Shown here one piece after another: positions 61,162-64,000 of a stretch of DNA of 64,000 bases. The stretch comes from Candidatus Hydrogenedentota bacterium (GTDB lineage: Bacteria > Hydrogenedentota > Hydrogenedentia > Hydrogenedentales > JAEUWI01). Both the position numbers and the translations under genes were made by a program. The stretch covers positions 1 through 64,000 of the forward strand of contig JAHBVV010000004.1 in the NCBI GenBank assembly GCA_019637335.1, read 5' to 3'. The stretch's first letter is position 1. Each line of letters opens with the position of its first letter. The notes under the pieces were generated by a model, which did not search any database, was not told the DNA's origin, and was given only the letters and a program-made list of their open reading frames with translations.

Positions 61162-62289
61162 CTATGGTTTGGTGAAGACGAGGCAGACGGGCGAGGGCAC
61201 GCGGACGATTTCGCCGGTGGAGCCGAGGGCGCCGGAATCGGGGTTGATCTTCATGACGTGGATGTCGTGGGTGTCCTGGTTGGCGGCGAGGAGCCAGGCG
61301 CCGGACGGGTCCTGGGTGAAGTTTCTCGGGCGGACGCCGCCGGACTTTTTCTGGCCGCGCGCGGCGATGCGCCCGGTTTCCTGATCGACGGCGAAGATGG
61401 CGATGCTGTCGTGGCCGCGGTTTGAGGCGTAAACGTAGCCGCCGCCGGGGTGGACTTCGATGTGGGCGGTGGTGTTATTGCCGTGGAAGTTGGTGGGCAG
61501 GGTGCCGGCGGTCTGAAGGGGATCAAGCGCGCCGGTTTCGGCGTCCCAGGCGTAGGCGGTGACGGTATTGCCCATTTCGTTGACGACGTAGGCGTAGGGC
61601 TGGGACGGGTGGAAGGCGAAGTGGCGCGGCCCGCCGCCGGGCGGGGTTTCGCCGAAGGCGGGGTCGTTCGGGACCATTGTATTGCCGTCGCGCTTGTAGA
61701 TCATGAGCTTGTCGATGCCGAGATCGGCCACGACGAGATATTGGCCGGTGGGGTCGAAGTTTACGGAGTGCGCGTGGGGCCCCTGCTGGCGGCGTTCGTC
61801 GGGGCCGGAGCCCTCGTGCTTGAAGTTCGCGGTGGACTCGCCGAGGGCGCCGTCCTCGCCGACGGGATAGACGGAGACGCTGCCATCGCCGTAGTTCGCG
61901 ACGGCGGCCAGCTTGCCGTCGGGCGTGACGGCGACGTGGCACGGGCCGCTTCCGCCGGCGGGCTGCTCGTTGAGGAGGGTGAGGGCGCCGGTTTCGCGGT
62001 TGATGGAGAAGGCGGTGACGACATCCTTGTCCTGAGCGCGCCCGGCGGCGTAGAGCACGGGCAATTCGGGATGCAGGGCGAGAAAATTGGGGTTCTCGGT
62101 TTGGACGGCCAAGAGGGGTTCGCCGGCCTTGCCGGTTTCCGCGTCAAAGGTGAAGTGGTAGATGCCTTCGCTTTCGCCGCTGGTGTAGGTGCCGACGTAG
62201 ACGCGCCAGGATTCGGCTTGTGCGAAGGTAGCGCTTGCAAACAGGGCGCCGGCCAGGGCCAGCGCCGATACGAGGTTTCGACCGGTCAT
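61162..62289 (-). CDS. Lactonase-family seven-bladed propeller protein
   Basis: A 375-residue exported protein with signal peptide (about 1-25), WRVYVGTYTSGESEGIYHF and repeated 'hp.g...yv.n' blades (HPELPVLYAAG, DPTGQYLVVADLG, HPGGGYVYASNRG), and the H-rich QQGPHAHSV. This is the Pgl/YbhE type of 6-phosphogluconolactonase; exported members probably open sugar lactones from periplasmic oxidation. GAAGGAGAT precedes the ATG at 62289, which is preferred over 62340. Confidence 0.9.
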   Translation of the reverse strand: MTGRNLVSALALAGALFASATFAQAESWRVYVGTYTSGESEGIYHFTFDAETGKAGEPLLAVQTENPNFLALHPELPVLYAAGRAQDKDVVTAFSINRETGALTLLNEQPAGGSGPCHVAVTPDGKLAAVANYGDGSVSVYPVGEDGALGESTANFKHEGSGPDERRQQGPHAHSVNFDPTGQYLVVADLGIDKLMIYKRDGNTMVPNDPAFGETPPGGGPRHFAFHPSQPYAYVVNEMGNTVTAYAWDAETGALDPLQTAGTLPTNFHGNNTTAHIEVHPGGGYVYASNRGHDSIAIFAVDQETGRIAARGQKKSGGVRPRNFTQDPSGAWLLAANQDTHDIHVMKINPDSGALGSTGEIVRVPSPVCLVFTKP

Positions 62290-62399
62290 CGGGATCTCCT
62301 TCGTGAACTTGGTTTTTGTGACTGCCCGGGCGCCGGGCATGCCCGCCAGGGTGGTATCGTGTCACATGGCGGCGCGGCGATCAATCCCGCGCCCGGCGG

Positions 62400-63764
62400 C
62401 TATTCGAGCAGGCGCCGGATGCCTTCCAGGAGCACGCCCTCCACTTCCGGGGCAACCGAAGACGCGTTCTTCCCTGTTTCGTAGCCGCCCTGGGTGTAGG
62501 CGATCTCCGTGCCGATGTAGCCGGGGCCGTAGTCCGCGTACGCGGCGGTGCATACGCGATCGCCCGGCCTCATATCTTGCGCGGCAAGCTGGTACTCGAC
62601 AAAGGATTCTCCCGGGAGCCCGAGAAGCCAGATAGCACCGAGCCGCAACGCGGTAAGGTCAATTCCGGCGGCGGCATTCGTGCGCCCGATCCAGGCAAGC
62701 TTCAAAGCGGCGGAGAAGCGCGCCTTGTCTTCGGCGTCCGGATTGGCCAGGGTCGCGCGGAGGCTTCCCTCGTCAAGGTGGGGCGCGATGGGGAGTTGAA
62801 TATTTCGGGAGCGCCACTCGATGTCACCGGCGCGGATGGGCGTTTTCTCGGTCGCTTGCCAGGCGGCCTCCATGCCGGCCTCCATGCGGGCGGCCAGCAC
62901 GGGTCGGTTTTCCGGGGAGCCGTCGTTGTACTTCCCGGCGGCGATATTTCCCGCGGCTCCCGTGAAATGTATATGCGGCACGCCGGTCCGGGCTTCCCTG
63001 GCGTTGCGGGCGAGCCCGGGAAATTCGCACGTCACATCGCCCTTACCATAGTAACTCTGTGGATGGGTGGCATAATACGTAAGCACGGCGACTGGATCCT
63101 CCCCATCCCAGAGGCTGACCGATTTGAGCCAGGGGTCCACAAGCCCCTCCGGCGCGGCAATGGCCTCGGGATCGGAGGTGCGGCTGAAGCGGACAATCTT
63201 CACTTTTCCGTCCTCGCCGAGAATTCGCCGGTTCGACGCCACTTTCTCGACTTTCCCCCGCCCGAAACCAGCGTGGGTGACGGGGCGCGCGCCGGCGGCG
63301 GCCTCACGCACGGCCGCCGCCGTCCGGGCAATGGCGTCGCGGAGAAACGGCTCGTCGAACCACCTGCCCCCCAGACCGTGCTCGGCCAGCAATCGCTCGG
63401 CGCCGAAATCGCACCGGCACCCATCGTGCTGGTGGAGGGCATGGAGAGCGACCCGCCCCGGGGAGGTTCCCGCCGCCTCGGCGAGCGCGCGCCGCCAGGC
63501 GTCATAGCCCTCGTTGCCGATGCCGATGAAGTCCACGGCGCAGAGCACAATGGGATCGCCCGCACCGAGGAGGACGATGCCGCGGGCGCTCAGGGGGTCA
63601 ACAATTTCGCGCGCGGGCGCGTAGGCGACGGGGCTGCCGATGGGCGGGGAAACATCCACATTGTAGACGCCGGCGCGAATGGTGGGCTCCGGAGAATCTC
63701 CGGCGGCGCGGCTGCCGCCGGTCAATAGGAACAACGTGGCCAAAAGAAATGAAAAGCGATGCAT
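62400..63764 (-). CDS. Secreted neutral ceramidase-like protein, paralog 2
   Basis: A 454-residue exported protein (signal about 1-21). It follows the paralog at 25732 almost block by block: DVSPPIGSPVAY, IVLCAVDFIGIGNEG, ALHQHDG, ASNRRILGEDGKV, LTYYATHPQSYYGKG, HIHFTGAAGN, SPENRPVLAAR. Conserved histidines suggest a metal-dependent hydrolase. The two share much more with each other than with the protein at 47238. Its substrate is not known. Confidence 0.72.
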   Translation of the reverse strand: MHRFSFLLATLFLLTGGSRAAGDSPEPTIRAGVYNVDVSPPIGSPVAYAPAREIVDPLSARGIVLLGAGDPIVLCAVDFIGIGNEGYDAWRRALAEAAGTSPGRVALHALHQHDGCRCDFGAERLLAEHGLGGRWFDEPFLRDAIARTAAAVREAAAGARPVTHAGFGRGKVEKVASNRRILGEDGKVKIVRFSRTSDPEAIAAPEGLVDPWLKSVSLWDGEDPVAVLTYYATHPQSYYGKGDVTCEFPGLARNAREARTGVPHIHFTGAAGNIAAGKYNDGSPENRPVLAARMEAGMEAAWQATEKTPIRAGDIEWRSRNIQLPIAPHLDEGSLRATLANPDAEDKARFSAALKLAWIGRTNAAAGIDLTALRLGAIWLLGLPGESFVEYQLAAQDMRPGDRVCTAAYADYGPGYIGTEIAYTQGGYETGKNASSVAPEVEGVLLEGIRRLLE

Positions 63765-63859
63765 GCTGGAGCCCTCTGCGTTTGGAATTGCCCAGTATGA
63801 AGGAGCGCCTCAATGGGTTGCAAGGGGAGGCCGGGAGTCGCCTGCCCGTGAACGCGGCG

Positions 63860-64000
63860 CTACTTTCCCGGGGCGGGCAATTCGTGGCTCAGGCAGTGGA
63901 CTGTGCCGAATCCCCAGACGAGGTCGACGGCGTGTATGCCCACGACGCGGCGCTCTGGAAAGAGCTCCGCGAGGATTCCCAGCGCGATGCGATCGTTGGG
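63860..64000 (-). CDS. Agmatine deiminase-family protein, C-terminal fragment
   Basis: The last 46 residues of a gene that continues past the window. RVVGIHAVDLVWGFGTVHCL is the conserved end of the agmatine deiminase / PAD-like family, including the catalytic cysteine in TVHCLSHELPAP. Such enzymes turn agmatine into N-carbamoylputrescine. A possible operon with the gene at 62400, which starts 95 bases downstream. Confidence 0.8.
   Translation of the reverse strand, partial: PNDRIALGILAELFPERRVVGIHAVDLVWGFGTVHCLSHELPAPGK

Noticed and set aside
1-64000. tRNA, rRNA and known riboswitch genes
   Set aside because: I looked for tRNA-like arms and conserved rRNA segments in the intergenic regions and saw none; a covariance-model scan could not be run, so a missed small RNA is possible.

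Overview
The window looks like a high-GC environmental bacterial contig. From about position 2,217 onward it carries a gene set of the planctomycete / 'Candidatus Hydrogenedentes' kind: a DUF1592-type CxxCH-motif protein coupled to a DUF1552 protein, Gfo/Idh/MocA oxidoreductases, a DUF1080 (3-keto-disaccharide hydrolase) protein, Asp-box sialidase-like and PQQ-propeller proteins, three ceramidase-like secreted proteins and DUF2723. The first 2.2 kb looks different (a polysaccharide deacetylase tail, a secreted HExxH protein, a small secreted protein) and reads more like a Bdellovibrio-type predator. The two parts meet in a 44-bp G-homopolymer-rich tract that cuts genes on both sides, so I treat 2173-2216 as a probable assembly or library chimera. 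Taxonomy is inferred from gene content only.

Layout. 1-2172: left part. 2219-3940: 5'-truncated globin-coupled diguanylate cyclase and a G1P-dehydrogenase-like enzyme. 3941-5152: no convincing gene; tandem repeats and an AT-rich island. 5153-9192: DUF1592/DUF1552 pair with a GTGA overlap. 9409-13946: SDR enzyme, penicillin-acylase-type hydrolase behind an operator-like palindrome, short flagellin. 14259-25665: sugar and polyol metabolism (MDR dehydrogenase, GH99-like protein, two Gfo/Idh/MocA enzymes, SurA-like foldase, DUF1080 protein), an M1-like pseudopeptidase with propeller, and a 41-residue membrane peptide. 25732-33256: long leftward run PilZ, receiver, PgsA, Der, PlsY, DUF2723, CopD-like, ceramidase-like: envelope and lipid housekeeping plus signalling. 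33437-39693: accessory islet with GNAT, an AbrB/PIN toxin-antitoxin pair, PadR with a permease-prefix partner, DUF2442, and an ABC-type ATPase coupled to a PIN nuclease. 39725-53192: sialidase, FabI, pilin-like protein, MsbA-like exporter, PQQ protein, ceramidase-like protein, DinB, a four-gene sodium:solute symporter operon, pirin. 53193-55840: RHS relic and a repeat array. 55841-60585: GntR-ABC-permease operon with a clear promoter and operator. 61162-64000: lactonase, third ceramidase-like protein, agmatine deiminase tail.

The most striking non-coding content is repetitive DNA: heptamer arrays (YAGTTGR, CTTTAGG) that run directly into nonamer arrays (GTGGACAGR, GCAGGGGCG) whose units drift in sequence along the array; nonamers inside the PadR coding sequence giving an (L/P)ST tail; a 43-45 bp double-hairpin element in an 8-copy array and elsewhere; a ~200-bp composite unit repeated about six times; and a hairpin family whose inner stem differs between 55 kb and 60.7 kb by compensatory changes. 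The best candidate for a new functional module is the ATPase-PIN pair at 37880-39640.
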